Below, piece after piece: positions 21,458 through 31,612 of a DNA stretch of 35,874 nt. The stretch is from a virus. Position numbers and translations under genes: made by a program. How positions within the stretch are numbered: position 1 is the stretch's first letter; each line of letters opens with the position of its first letter. The stretch covers positions 1 through 35,874 of IMG/VR virus record IMGVR_UViG_3300030060_002096; one strand, 5' to 3'. A model generated the notes under the pieces. It made no database searches. It saw nothing but the letters and a program-made list of their open reading frames with translations, and was not told the origin of the DNA.

Positions 21458-23260
21458 ATGACAGATGAAGAGCTACAAGAATTATTAGAATCTATTTCTG
21501 GACTTTCGACACCCGATGTAATGGGTACTATGATGGACCAAAATATAATGGGAACTGGGCAACAGCAACCCTTCAATCCACCTGTTGGCATAAGCGGTTT
21601 TGATCCTGGGTTTTTTAACAATGCTTACGCCCAAGCGGTATCCCCTGATATTGAGCAACCTAAGAAAACAACAAGGTTTGTTAATGACCCCAGATTCCCT
21701 GGGGACCAGAATCTTGTTCCTGATATTAATCTTCCTGTGGCTCAGTCAATGAATGTTAATAATCAACCTATTGATCTAGGTGCTATTGATTCAATAAATG
21801 TAAATACAGGAGGCCTTTCAAATAAAAATATAACTGACGCTTTTTTAAAAGGACTTGCACAATCAGGTAAGGACTTGATTACAAGCCCTTTTGATACAAT
21901 CTCGGACGCAGTAGGAGTATACTCTGATGCAGCAGCTAACTACGGAGTAAACGCTCCTGAAGGAAGTTTACCAAATCAAATATTTAATTTTTTAGGTGAC
22001 GCAACTCGTGGCATTGATACGAATAAATTAAAAGTTACTGATGACCAAATTGCAGATATAGGTCTTGGGGCCGCTGAATATATTACTGGTCAAGATTACG
22101 GACCAGGTGGATACTTTGATGCACAGGGCAACCGTACCCCCAAGGTTCAAGATATATTGGATCAAAGGGAGGCTAGGTTAAGCGGGCAACAAGGGCCACA
22201 AATACAATCCGCGGAGCCAGGTTCTCCTCAGGCTAACTTTGCAGCTCGTCGTAGTCAGGGTAAATTAACGCCCGAAGAAATATTACAAGCACGAAGGTTT
22301 GCGGATACTATGGGTGTTACATTTAATGAGAACACTGGTTATGGAAGACCTGGTTCTGCTGATGCTGCACCCGCAGGTGCTGCTATGCAGTCCCCTACCC
22401 CAGCAAGTATTAATCCATTTCCTAATGACCTAGGGGTACAAAGAACTCGAGATGAATTAATGCGTAGATTCGGCGCTCCTACTATAAATCAAATACAGGC
22501 ACAGGATGCTCAAAGAGCTGGTCGTATGACGCAGCAACAAACTGATCAAGCATTTGCTGATGCTTCAGCAGAACGCCTACAAAGATTAGAAGAAAGGGAC
22601 CTTCGTCCTGGGGAGACACAGACCGAGCGCGATACAAGATTAGCTAGGGCTAGGACTCAGGGGTCCGACAAGGGGAATCAACTCAGCCAATCAGAGGCAA
22701 GGGATTTAGCCGAAGGTTTAGGTAGAGGAGCAAGTCAAAGCCAAAAAGCACGAGCGCTACAGATACAACAAAAATACGGGCTTGGTCAATTTCGTACTAC
22801 TAGCTTCGGAGGTTCAAGGCAAACACCTCAACAAAAAGTAGCCGCAGTGGTTCAAGAAGTAGCATTGCTGCAGCAGTTAGGTATTATTAAACCAGAGGAT
22901 GCAAAGGCTGAGATCAGGAGTAGGCTAAAGGTTAATACTGGTGCTGATGCTGTTGCTGGTGCTGGGATTGACTCCCCTGAACTTACTAGGGTTAGTGCAT
23001 TACTTGAACCAGGAGGAGAACTTCATAACCAAGGCATAAGAGTTGATCTCAAAACAGGAGAGGTATACAGAGAAAAGCCAGGGATTATTGAAGGTCTAAA
23101 GCCTGGGCCAAGAGAAAGACTCCCAGTATCAGCTGAACTCGAAGCATTTTTAAGACCTTATGCAAAATTATTGCAAGAAAGAGAGAGTCGTTCCGTTGGG
23201 GAACTTTCTAATCTAGGGCTAACAATGAATCAATTTGCTGGCACAACCGCACAGCAGTAA
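21458..23260 (+). CDS. internal virion-like protein, Gln/Ala-rich, 600 aa
   Basis: Mostly disordered or helical and rich in Gln, Asn, Gly, Pro and Ala. The N-terminal part is acidic (TDEELQELLESI); the middle is Arg/Gln-rich helices (QQTDQAFADASAERLQRLEE; TQTERDTRLARARTQ); the C-terminal part is more folded (KVAAVVQEVALLQQLGIIKPE to LEAFLRPYAKLLQERES). Its place directly before the 2056-residue protein at the end of the late arm matches proteins packaged inside the head and ejected with DNA in short-tailed phages. No known domain. Translation probably starts without leader. Confidence 0.62.
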   Translation: MTDEELQELLESISGLSTPDVMGTMMDQNIMGTGQQQPFNPPVGISGFDPGFFNNAYAQAVSPDIEQPKKTTRFVNDPRFPGDQNLVPDINLPVAQSMNVNNQPIDLGAIDSINVNTGGLSNKNITDAFLKGLAQSGKDLITSPFDTISDAVGVYSDAAANYGVNAPEGSLPNQIFNFLGDATRGIDTNKLKVTDDQIADIGLGAAEYITGQDYGPGGYFDAQGNRTPKVQDILDQREARLSGQQGPQIQSAEPGSPQANFAARRSQGKLTPEEILQARRFADTMGVTFNENTGYGRPGSADAAPAGAAMQSPTPASINPFPNDLGVQRTRDELMRRFGAPTINQIQAQDAQRAGRMTQQQTDQAFADASAERLQRLEERDLRPGETQTERDTRLARARTQGSDKGNQLSQSEARDLAEGLGRGASQSQKARALQIQQKYGLGQFRTTSFGGSRQTPQQKVAAVVQEVALLQQLGIIKPEDAKAEIRSRLKVNTGADAVAGAGIDSPELTRVSALLEPGGELHNQGIRVDLKTGEVYREKPGIIEGLKPGPRERLPVSAELEAFLRPYAKLLQERESRSVGELSNLGLTMNQFAGTTAQQ

Positions 23261-23266
23261 ACAACT

Positions 23267-26200
23267 ATGGCAGTCTCAAGTGTAAACTTACCTAACGGTG
23301 AGCGTGTTGATATATCTCACGCTGATGATGCAACTGAAGAAGAGGTATTGAACTTCGCCTTCAGAGAATATGTTACTAATACTGACCCTGGCAGCCCGTT
23401 TGGTAGAGGTATAAGAGACGGGGTTGATTTACTGCAGACTGCATATGGTTCAACCCTTGAGGGCATTGGCTCATTGCTGGACTCGGAGTCCCTGCAACAA
23501 ATAGGTGCTGATGTCATAGCCGAACAGAGGGCTGAGATGGATGCGGAAATGTTTCGTCAGCAAAGGTTCGGGGAACAAGATGAGGGCATAGTTGATTATA
23601 CACTTAACATAGCTGGTGCTTCCCTACCCCAGATGGGTGCTACCCTCGGTGGTGCTGGGGCTGGTGCTACAGCTGGATTTGCATTAGGTGGGCCATTGGG
23701 TGTAGTCCCAGGAGCAGCCATAGGTGGCTTCCTGGCCAATATGCCTTACTTCTATGGTTCAAATAGAGAAAGGCAAAAGGAGGCTATTGAACAAGGGTTC
23801 AGGACCGAGATGGACGAAGGAGCCGCAGCACTATACGCTGTACCTTCATCCGTTCTTGATGCAGCCTTTGCTACATTAGGGGCTAAGTTTCTTTCAACAG
23901 GACTTCTTAAAGGTGGAGGAGGTTTGCTTACACGAGCAACAAGGGGTGCAGTAGAGGGTTCAATTATAGAAGCTCCTACTGAGCTAGGTCAGCAGTTCCT
24001 GGAAAGATACCAGGCTGGTCTACCTATTGATAGTGACGAGGCAAAGCTGGAGTACGCAGAAGCGGCAAAGGGCGGTGCTTTACTTGGTGGTTTATTTGGG
24101 GGTGGAGGTAGAGCCGTGTTCGGCAGCAAAGAAGGACCTGATGCTATGCCGCAGTCAACTACTCAAGAACAACCAGTTGAAATGACTTCTGTTGAAACAC
24201 CCGAGGGTGAAGCAGTATCTCCTGATGTGGGTGAAATACTAGGAGGCCAAGAGGCTGGGCCTGGAACTATCACTGAACCTGATGTTGAAATTTCAGAAGA
24301 AGACCAAGCTATATTTGAAGATGAGTTACAGGAAGAACTAAGCCAAGAGGACCTTAATGAAATATTTGAAGAGGAGGATGTAACAGCAGGCACAGGACAA
24401 ACCTCAGTAACATTTAATAACGAAGAAGTAAAAACATCAGCAAGGTCCAAGTCTGGGAAGACATTAAAGCAATCAATTCTATCTAAGATAGGAGCAAAAG
24501 TTCCTAAGATGGGTGCAGTTAGACTTAACCTTAATTCATTCTTTAACCTACCCAATGGAAGAAAGGGAGTCCTTCAGACTGTTCACTCATTGAATGAAAA
24601 CGGACTACCTGACTACAGTAAAGCAGTAGCTTACGGAAATGCTTATACAATAAAAAATGCAAGGACTAGGGTTAACCCGCTTGCAAGAGCTTTGATTGCT
24701 TTAGGAGTTAATTCAAAGAGTGCTATGGCCAGCGTAGACGGAGAGATATTAAGTGTTGCTCCTTCACTTGAGGGTACGGTTATTAGCTTTAACCCAAAAA
24801 CAAATAGTGCTTTTGTTGATTCTCAGGGCCGTCCAGTAGCAGGAGCCGATGAAATAACTGTTCACGGATCAAAGGCTTACGCTAGAGGTAATATACAGTA
24901 CGCTGATTCTACCCCTGAGTTTGCTACAAAACAAGATGTCCTCAATTATCTTAATGGTGAACCATACAAGGGGAAGAAGTTCTCTTATTCATCCGTTGGT
25001 ATTTCTGGTACCGAGGCTCAAAAGAAACAAAAGCTAGAGAAACTAAAAAAGAAAGTTGCTCAGTCCGATGAGCTAACCTTTGACGAAGTTAGTGATGTAA
25101 CAGTAGGTGCTGCGCCTTTTACTGCACCGCAAAAAGCTCCCTTATCAGAGGTGGAGCAAAAAGATATTATTGATATAGATGGTCTTATTGATGAAATAGT
25201 TGATAACGATATCCCAGTATGGTTCTGGTACGCTGACCAGTTAGGACAAGGTAATTTTAAACTTCCTAATGGGGGTAGCGTAAACTTAGATGCTGGCCCT
25301 AGCTATGCTCTTACCGCTGCTAACCGTGCAGCTGGCAGAGTATGGGCATCTGGAAAATCAGCGAAGGAGATTAACAATAAAATATCTCAACTTAAATATA
25401 CTGATAAAGATGGTAAGGAACAGACTGGTTATATATTCTTGGTGTCAGGAAGCCCTGACAAAATGTTCTTGTTCAATAAGAACGCATTTCTAACTTTTTA
25501 CAAAAACGCTTTTCAAGAAAGAGGGAAAAATAATAGATTAAAAATTCGTAAATTTTCTGATGTAAAAAAAGAAATACTTGCTAATGGTCCAACAAAGCCA
25601 GTTCGTGATGCTTTAGCAAATCATAAAACTTTAAAATCTTTAATTGATAGTGCTGATAGTAGACCCTTCATCGAGGCATTAATTAATCAGCGTGGTAAAA
25701 ATACCCCTTTGGCTACATACCTGGACTCAAAAGGATTTTTTGAAATACAAAACTCACAATTAAGAGATGGGTTTTATAGAGAAAACAATTTTAATCTCAA
25801 TGATATTCTATTAGTTGTTCAACCCACAAAGGGAGTACAGGGTAACGCTAATCACGGAACTTACAAAAACGCTGTTCTAGGAAAAGTTATAGGAGTTCCA
25901 GACAAACGAGTTGATGCTTACCTTTTAATTCCTGATGAGGTTCGTGCAAATAAATCAATAACAATGGAGCCCGCTATGTCGGCCCAGGTTGTAGCACCTT
26001 ATGGGGCTAGAGTAACAAATATCAAAAAAATTGTTGGTAGCGATCAAGCTCAAAGGGCTGTAGCAAATTTAAGGCGAGTAATAGAGGAAAGCCCAGACGG
26101 ATTTACTATAGATACTAGGGGTGAGTTTGCTGACGGTGGATACATAGTAGCTCCCGAAAAGTCCACAGAGCAAATTATTGATCAAGATAAATTTACAGAT

Positions 26201-29200
26201 GAAGCTCTTACTCAATACATAATAAATAACTCAGCTAATTTGAATATAGAAGGAGCTATGCTTGGGGGGTGGTACAATAGCGATAAAAAGCAATATGTTT
26301 TAGATGTTGTCTTTGCTATTGATACTCTTCAAGATGCAGTTGACATCGCTATATGGGGTGATCAAGATGCTATATTTAATTTAGATACATCCACAGAAAT
26401 AAGAACAAAAGATGATAACGAAAATCCAACGACCCCTCAAGAAGACACCCGTACAGCAAGTGAAATCCTCGGCAGGAAACCAACCCAAAGTCTTGGCCAG
26501 TATTCCTCCGAAAGAAGACGAATCCCCAGAGGAGTTCGCCAAGCGGTTCCTGGCCAAGCTGGCCCAGATGTAACAGTAGGAGCTGACCCTGGTGTAACAC
26601 CAGAGGAAGTAGCCGATACAATAAACGATGGGGGTTCCTTTAGTACAGTAAATGCACTTGATGCGTTTATCCAAAAGAACTTCGCTCCAATAGCCGCTAA
26701 GTTCGGCGTGGACATAGTCCCGAACTATGCCGCTACCAATGCCCTGCAATATAATGTAAATCAGGGTGTCATTGAATACAACCCAGTCGCTGTAATCAAT
26801 AATGATAAAAATTATTTGGTGGCTGGTATGCGTGAGGAATTAATCCACGCTTCAATGCACCGAGTTCTAATCAATAGGAACAAGGGCAAGGACAGGGTCA
26901 AGGCCTGGCAGGACTTTATGACTGCACTGGGCAAGGATATGACCCAAGAGCAGAGGGACGCTATAGCTGGAGTGTATGGCAACTTACAGACGGACGCTGA
27001 TTTCGGGGCTGAATACAGCAGAGCTGTTATACAGGAGGCTCTTTACGGGGACATTACTGAGCAGTACGCCAAAGGAAAAGCGTACAGAAAATTAAAAGCA
27101 CTGTTCCGTTCCATACAAAATTTCGTAGCTAGGACACTTGGTTCTGATGTATCTAGCCCTGATGTAGCTGGAGTCATTCGTGCATCCGCTGATTTACTTC
27201 GGGCCGTGGACCCAACAGTTAGGCCAACACAGCAGGTAATTGTACAGGCCGCTGTAAATAATTCAGTAAATCTGAATTCGAATGCGGAGGTTACATCACA
27301 GGATGCGGTAAATGCTGGGTTACCTCCAAGCAAACGAAAGGTTGATCTAAACTTTGCTGATAAATATATATATACAGTTACTTCTGTTCTAGGCAAGATA
27401 CACCCTAGACTTAAGGTTCTTATCAGGGATTATTATAGTTTAATACAGGCTCAGGTATTATCTTACCAAAGCAATATGGCTCCGTTCTTTAAGAAACTAA
27501 AGGGCATAAAGAACAAGGCTGACAAACTCAGGCTCAAGCAATTATTAATGTACAGCCCAGAGACTGCGGAGGGCGATGCTAATACAAGGGAACAGGAAAC
27601 ATTGCTTGCCAAGTACGGAATGCTGGATGAGTACAGAAGTATAGTACGGCCGTCACTGGATAAACTAAGGGCTGACCTTGAGGCACAGGGTGTGGATGTT
27701 GGTTTCTTGTTTGATTACTTCCCAAGGAAGATAAAGAATTTTAAAGCTCTCCAAGCAATCAAAGCTGCTTATGGAAAGACTGTAGGTAAATCATTCAGGG
27801 ATTTCATAGAAGCTAAAAACAATGAGGTGCTCAGGGTCCGCAGACAAATGCAGGACTTAAATGACGAATTGGTAAAAGCTGCTAATGATAATAATCAAGC
27901 CCAGATAGATAAGATTAATCAACAACTTTCCGAGCTATCCGCTAAGGATAATGTTATAATACAGGTTGGTGCTAAGGAGACTGCGGTACAAGAAGCGGCT
28001 CTCTGGGATGAGTTCATAACTAACTTGGCTAGAACTAATCCTGACTTGCTTCCAGGTAATGTAAATGCAAGAACACTTGCGGATCGTATGATACCCGATG
28101 AACTGTTGCAGTACTACGAGGACCCAGCGGTAGCAATGGAGGGTTATATATTTAATGTTGTATCAGCCACTGAAACTATTAAGTTAATTGGTAGTAGATT
28201 TGTTACCAACAAGGAGGGAACTAAGATGGACTCCGCTAGTAAACTTGGTATGTTGATACAGGAACTGCGGTCCACTGGAGGCATTATTGATGAGCAGGCT
28301 GATAGGACTATACCAGAGATAATGAAACTAATTCTTTCACCTAAGAAAGGTGAGAGTAGAATACTTCAGTTAGCTCGTTCATTTGGTTACGGTTCATTAC
28401 TTGTTGAGTTCACCTCTACCCTATCGCAGTTATACGACCTTCCATTCATAATGCTGGACAACGGGCTTATACCTACATTCAGTGCTATGTTTAGCGAGAG
28501 ACTAAAGGGCGAGGACTTCGGCATAGATACCCAGAAGGTCAGCCAGGAGTTCGTAGGTGATGATAAGTTCCTGGAGTCAGCTGTTAGATTCGGGCTTCGC
28601 TCTACTGGGTTCACAAAGCTGGACCAGATAATGAAGGAGACTAACCTTACGGCTAACTACAATCGTTATCGCAAGTTGTCCAAGTTGTATTACAGAAACA
28701 GGAATGACGGAAAGATAAAGAACTTCAAAGCTGAATTAACCGCACTTGGCTACAGCCAGCGGGAGCAAGATAAATTAATATCGGACCTCAAAGATAATAA
28801 AAAAGATTCAGCACTTGTGCGTAGCCTATTGTTCAATAAACTAGCTGAGACACAACCACTGACTTCGGCCGAGATGGCAATGGGCGTAGTAGGTAATCCG
28901 AACCTTAGAATAGCTGTAGCTATGAAATCATTTATGGTTAAGCAGATGGTCTTTGCTAAGGATAGGATTCTTACAAAGATGGTCAGCAAAAATAAAGCTG
29001 AGAGGTTACAAGGATCAAAAGATATGGTAAAGTTACTTACCTTTATGTTGCTTTGCGGCATACCCGTTGATGCGTTGAAAGATTTCTTGGCTGGCCGTGT
29101 CGGATATATGGGTGATTACTTGTTTGATGGTACATTCCGTATCGCTGGCGTAAGCAGATATACTGGGTACAAGATTCGTTCCGAAGGTATAGGACGAGCT

Positions 29201-29437
29201 ACATTTGATTACTTTACACCAGTAGCTTTCCAACAAGCTATGGATGCAACAGGTGAACTACAAAAGGTAATGAGCGGAGAGCGAGCATTGTCAGAAAGTA
29301 AGTTCGTTCAGTACGCTCCTTACTCAGATGTTGTTAACAGAATGTTTGGATTCCAGAAGGAAAGAGAAAGACGAACCCTGAAGCGTAAGGCGGCCGAAGG
29401 AGAGTCCCCACTGTTCATACCGCCTGGTACCCTGTAA
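23267..29437 (+). CDS. giant polyvalent-type internal virion protein, 2056 aa
   Basis: Largest gene, last of the late arm; probably ejected into the cell with the DNA. Visible parts: charged start; Gly/Ala membrane-like segments at about 116-160 and near 270-290; an acidic linker (about 295-375); mixed domains to about 1050; a zincin-like segment MREELIHASMH at 1188-1198 in which the first His of HExxH is Glu; helical region with long coiled-coil (about 1510-1560); and a C-terminal helical, hydrophobic part (KLLTFMLLCGIPVDALKDF at about 1921) like the LPD38-type ends of polyvalent proteins as I recall them. Residues about 737-1051 are coded by more A/T-rich DNA. Domain names are tentative. 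Confidence 0.72.
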   Translation: MAVSSVNLPNGERVDISHADDATEEEVLNFAFREYVTNTDPGSPFGRGIRDGVDLLQTAYGSTLEGIGSLLDSESLQQIGADVIAEQRAEMDAEMFRQQRFGEQDEGIVDYTLNIAGASLPQMGATLGGAGAGATAGFALGGPLGVVPGAAIGGFLANMPYFYGSNRERQKEAIEQGFRTEMDEGAAALYAVPSSVLDAAFATLGAKFLSTGLLKGGGGLLTRATRGAVEGSIIEAPTELGQQFLERYQAGLPIDSDEAKLEYAEAAKGGALLGGLFGGGGRAVFGSKEGPDAMPQSTTQEQPVEMTSVETPEGEAVSPDVGEILGGQEAGPGTITEPDVEISEEDQAIFEDELQEELSQEDLNEIFEEEDVTAGTGQTSVTFNNEEVKTSARSKSGKTLKQSILSKIGAKVPKMGAVRLNLNSFFNLPNGRKGVLQTVHSLNENGLPDYSKAVAYGNAYTIKNARTRVNPLARALIALGVNSKSAMASVDGEILSVAPSLEGTVISFNPKTNSAFVDSQGRPVAGADEITVHGSKAYARGNIQYADSTPEFATKQDVLNYLNGEPYKGKKFSYSSVGISGTEAQKKQKLEKLKKKVAQSDELTFDEVSDVTVGAAPFTAPQKAPLSEVEQKDIIDIDGLIDEIVDNDIPVWFWYADQLGQGNFKLPNGGSVNLDAGPSYALTAANRAAGRVWASGKSAKEINNKISQLKYTDKDGKEQTGYIFLVSGSPDKMFLFNKNAFLTFYKNAFQERGKNNRLKIRKFSDVKKEILANGPTKPVRDALANHKTLKSLIDSADSRPFIEALINQRGKNTPLATYLDSKGFFEIQNSQLRDGFYRENNFNLNDILLVVQPTKGVQGNANHGTYKNAVLGKVIGVPDKRVDAYLLIPDEVRANKSITMEPAMSAQVVAPYGARVTNIKKIVGSDQAQRAVANLRRVIEESPDGFTIDTRGEFADGGYIVAPEKSTEQIIDQDKFTDEALTQYIINNSANLNIEGAMLGGWYNSDKKQYVLDVVFAIDTLQDAVDIAIWGDQDAIFNLDTSTEIRTKDDNENPTTPQEDTRTASEILGRKPTQSLGQYSSERRRIPRGVRQAVPGQAGPDVTVGADPGVTPEEVADTINDGGSFSTVNALDAFIQKNFAPIAAKFGVDIVPNYAATNALQYNVNQGVIEYNPVAVINNDKNYLVAGMREELIHASMHRVLINRNKGKDRVKAWQDFMTALGKDMTQEQRDAIAGVYGNLQTDADFGAEYSRAVIQEALYGDITEQYAKGKAYRKLKALFRSIQNFVARTLGSDVSSPDVAGVIRASADLLRAVDPTVRPTQQVIVQAAVNNSVNLNSNAEVTSQDAVNAGLPPSKRKVDLNFADKYIYTVTSVLGKIHPRLKVLIRDYYSLIQAQVLSYQSNMAPFFKKLKGIKNKADKLRLKQLLMYSPETAEGDANTREQETLLAKYGMLDEYRSIVRPSLDKLRADLEAQGVDVGFLFDYFPRKIKNFKALQAIKAAYGKTVGKSFRDFIEAKNNEVLRVRRQMQDLNDELVKAANDNNQAQIDKINQQLSELSAKDNVIIQVGAKETAVQEAALWDEFITNLARTNPDLLPGNVNARTLADRMIPDELLQYYEDPAVAMEGYIFNVVSATETIKLIGSRFVTNKEGTKMDSASKLGMLIQELRSTGGIIDEQADRTIPEIMKLILSPKKGESRILQLARSFGYGSLLVEFTSTLSQLYDLPFIMLDNGLIPTFSAMFSERLKGEDFGIDTQKVSQEFVGDDKFLESAVRFGLRSTGFTKLDQIMKETNLTANYNRYRKLSKLYYRNRNDGKIKNFKAELTALGYSQREQDKLISDLKDNKKDSALVRSLLFNKLAETQPLTSAEMAMGVVGNPNLRIAVAMKSFMVKQMVFAKDRILTKMVSKNKAERLQGSKDMVKLLTFMLLCGIPVDALKDFLAGRVGYMGDYLFDGTFRIAGVSRYTGYKIRSEGIGRATFDYFTPVAFQQAMDATGELQKVMSGERALSESKFVQYAPYSDVVNRMFGFQKERERRTLKRKAAEGESPLFIPPGTL

Positions 29438-29438
29438 G

Positions 29439-29463
29439 CAAAAAGAAAAGCCCTTGTAGGGCC
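29439..29463 (-). terminator. terminator for leftward arm, second of two
   Basis: On the minus strand, GCCCT-ACA-AGGGC is followed by TTTTCTTTTT. It lies two bases past the stop of the giant plus-strand gene and so protects it from antisense transcription. The plus strand has no T-run here, so it is unlikely to stop late messages. Confidence 0.78.
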
Positions 29464-29497
29464 CCTGAGATTGGATTCCTTGTGCAAGGACGGGTAA

Positions 29498-29534
29498 TAA
29501 AAAGCCCCACCCCCAATCAACAAAGGGTGAGGCT
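29498..29534 (-). terminator. terminator for leftward arm, first of two
   Basis: On the minus strand, GCCTCACCC pairs with GGGTGGGGC (one mismatch) across a loop of about 12 bases, followed by TTTTT. It is the first strong stop after the last minus-strand gene (29605-29778). Between it and the second terminator is a short hairpin CCTTG-TG-CAAGG. Confidence 0.78.
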
Positions 29535-29604
29535 AGGTGCAGGGACTGAACAGGAGGAATATGAAAACCCCCTTGGCTAGGATTACTCCGTGGCCTTCCC
29601 TAAA

Positions 29605-29778
29605 TTATTTATGTTCTTCAATAAGCTCTTTTAAAAATCGCTTCTCTGCTTGCAATGCTTTACGCTGATCTGTCATACGGTCAATTTTGTAGGACAAAAT
29701 CCTTGATTCGTTCCTGATCATTTCTATTTGGGTCTGCACCCTTTCGATGCTATCCGCTAAGTTAGTTTTTTTTTCCAT
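29605..29778 (-). CDS. small coiled-coil protein, 57 aa
   Basis: Last gene of the leftward arm. Uniformly helical with heptad-like spacing (DSIERVQTQIEMIRNES, then KIDRMTDQRKALQAEKRFLKEL). I use the ATG at 29778 (MEKKTNLADS). An ATG ten codons upstream would overlap the previous gene by 52 bases and add MRHSSFYIYK, which looks like shadow. Its product may pair with the DnaB-type helicase or the HTH protein encoded just upstream, but nothing shows this directly. Confidence 0.66.
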   Translation of the reverse strand: MEKKTNLADSIERVQTQIEMIRNESRILSYKIDRMTDQRKALQAEKRFLKELIEEHK

Positions 29779-30065
29779 TTTGTATATGTAGAAGGAGCTA
29801 TGTCGCAAAGGTTCGATGCTATTTTATATGAATAACCCTCGGCCCTGAGCTTGTCAATTTTGTGAACAGTTTCAATCTTTTTTTCTTTTGTAAAATGAAC
29901 AGGGGCTTTTTTGTTTTCGGACGGAACAAGATACTCGGCTGTACCAAACTCATTCTCAAGCGCTTTTATCTTTTTCATCTCCTCATTAATCTTGTCAAAG
30001 GCCCATTCAACAAACCTTTGCTGAGAGTGCCTGTCATTGTTTAGTAAATCATCGTTAACTTCCAT
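29757..30065 (-). CDS. HTH-domain protein after helicase gene, 102 aa
   Basis: Helical N-terminal half (QQRFVEWAFDKINEEMKKIK) and a C-terminal helix-turn-helix like those of transposase or resolvase type (KIDKLRAEGYSYKIASNLCD, then IAPSTYTKWKKKL). The ATG overlaps the stop of the helicase gene, so translation is coupled. It could be a helicase loader-like partner, an origin-binding protein or a regulator. The HTH is clear by eye, the role is not. Confidence 0.7.
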   Translation of the reverse strand: MEVNDDLLNNDRHSQQRFVEWAFDKINEEMKKIKALENEFGTAEYLVPSENKKAPVHFTKEKKIETVHKIDKLRAEGYSYKIASNLCDIAPSTYTKWKKKLT

Positions 30066-31396
30066 TATTCAAACCTTCCTGTGCAGTGATAAAATTTAAA
30101 TGAATCTCGAACATCTCTCTCCCCTTCCCTATTTTTGGCCACATCATAAATCAATCTAGTAAATGTCCCTCTGTCATCGGCACCCTTGGAGGACTCAAAG
30201 TCCCCTTCAGCTGGGTACATAAGCAATACTACATCGGCATCATTCTCAATATCCCCTGAGTCCTTTAGATCATATAGTCTAATCCTTGAGCTTTTCGCAC
30301 CCTCTCTGTTTATCTGAGCTAAAAGAATTACAGAAATGTTTAAGTCCAGAGCCATCTGCTTTATCTTGTGAGATATATCAGCTATGCCCTCAGCCTTTCC
30401 CATTTTTTTATTATCAAAAGGTATGAGCTGAAGGTAATCAATAACCACTAGCTTGACTCCCTTTTTGCGTACAAGATGCCTAGCTTGGCTTGTGAGATCG
30501 TCAGCGTTTCTTACGCTGTGCGATGTGTACAGGGGCAACTCGGCGGCCTCCTGGGTTACTCTTTTAAATCTTTCTTCCTGCTCCGTAGTTACTACCCTTT
30601 CCTGAATACTTCTTATATTGATACCTGATATAGTCTGTATCATTCTTTTCATCAGTTGCTTCTTTGGCATCTCAAATGAGAAGTAAGCGGTCGGGACTTG
30701 GTCCTGCTTCATAGCCTTAGTAGCCACGAACAAAGCCAGTGCGGATTTACCACAAGATGTCGGGGCGGCCAAGGTCAACACTTCGCCTGCGGCTATACCA
30801 TTATTGCCTAAGTATTCGTCAAGTCGTTTTATGTTAGTCCTTACTACATCAGGTGAGTAAGTTCCGTCCTGCATCTTTTGAATGTCCTCAAGTATTTCTT
30901 CGGCAGAGTCTTTGATTGAAAATATATCGGAGCCAAGTGTTTCCACCTTACATATAGCACTCTCAAGGGAGGACCTTATCTCCTGTGATTCAGTGGATTC
31001 TGACTCAGCCTGTTCTACTGCGAGTCTGCACCCACGAATAAGTGCTCTTAGCCTGCTCTTCTCAGCTACTATACCTGCGAAATACTCGGCCTGTAATGGT
31101 GTTTCTGAGGCGTTCATCACGCCATATATACCTGCTATACCCCCAACCTCATCAAGGCCCCCTGAGGCCTTTAAATGCTCTTGTAGCGATATCTCATCAA
31201 GGGGCTTACCTGACTGCACGAGGGATGCTATCGCCTCGAACAAAAGTTTATGTCTCAGGCAGTAAAAATCTTCTGTGGTAACTATGCTTGCTACCGTGTC
31301 GTATACTTCGTAGTCACTATTTAAAAGACAGCAGGATATAAGTTTTGTTTCAGCGTCTTCGTTATGCGGGGGCGTTTTTGTTTCGTTCAATATCAT
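30065..31396 (-). CDS. dnaB: replicative DNA helicase, DnaB family, 443 aa
   Basis: Ring helicase that unwinds the replication fork. The N-terminal helical domain (EDAETKLISCCLLNSDYEVY) is followed by a linker and a RecA-like ATPase core: Walker A APTSCGKS (about residues 211-218), the segment TAYFSFEMPKKQLMKRM, Walker B LVVIDYLQLI, and the later SVILLAQINREG and ENDADVVLLMYP motifs. Normal length. I use the ATG at 31396; a TTG two codons earlier is also possible. No phage DNA polymerase or primase is visible here, so it probably recruits host enzymes. It overlaps the upstream gene by 35 bases. Confidence 0.93.
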   Translation of the reverse strand: MILNETKTPPHNEDAETKLISCCLLNSDYEVYDTVASIVTTEDFYCLRHKLLFEAIASLVQSGKPLDEISLQEHLKASGGLDEVGGIAGIYGVMNASETPLQAEYFAGIVAEKSRLRALIRGCRLAVEQAESESTESQEIRSSLESAICKVETLGSDIFSIKDSAEEILEDIQKMQDGTYSPDVVRTNIKRLDEYLGNNGIAAGEVLTLAAPTSCGKSALALFVATKAMKQDQVPTAYFSFEMPKKQLMKRMIQTISGINIRSIQERVVTTEQEERFKRVTQEAAELPLYTSHSVRNADDLTSQARHLVRKKGVKLVVIDYLQLIPFDNKKMGKAEGIADISHKIKQMALDLNISVILLAQINREGAKSSRIRLYDLKDSGDIENDADVVLLMYPAEGDFESSKGADDRGTFTRLIYDVAKNREGERDVRDSFKFYHCTGRFE

Positions 31397-31538
31397 TCTC
31401 AAGCATTTCTAGTATGGAGCGAAGGCACTGGCCAATGGCATTGTGCTTGATGACTATATCTCTAGGAAGCTCTCTTGGGTCTATGTCCTTATGCAGGTTG
31501 ATTGTAAGTTCAGTTGCTTCCTTAATAGTCTCGTCCAT
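31362..31538 (-). CDS. unknown small protein before helicase, 58 aa
   Basis: Starts MDETIKEATELTINLHKDID at ATG 31538; the frame extends upstream but that part reads like leader sequence. Acidic and helical. It overlaps the start of the helicase gene by 35 bases, so it is probably co-translated. A similar small helical protein before dnaB might be a loader or regulator, but I see no motif that shows this. Function unknown. Confidence 0.6.
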   Translation of the reverse strand: MDETIKEATELTINLHKDIDPRELPRDIVIKHNAIGQCLRSILEMLENDIERNKNAPA

Positions 31539-31612
31539 TTTGTATAAATTATTTTGTAGTGATACTTGACCCCCTGCACCGTGCAAAGGGCCAAGCATTC
31601 TATCATAAGGAG

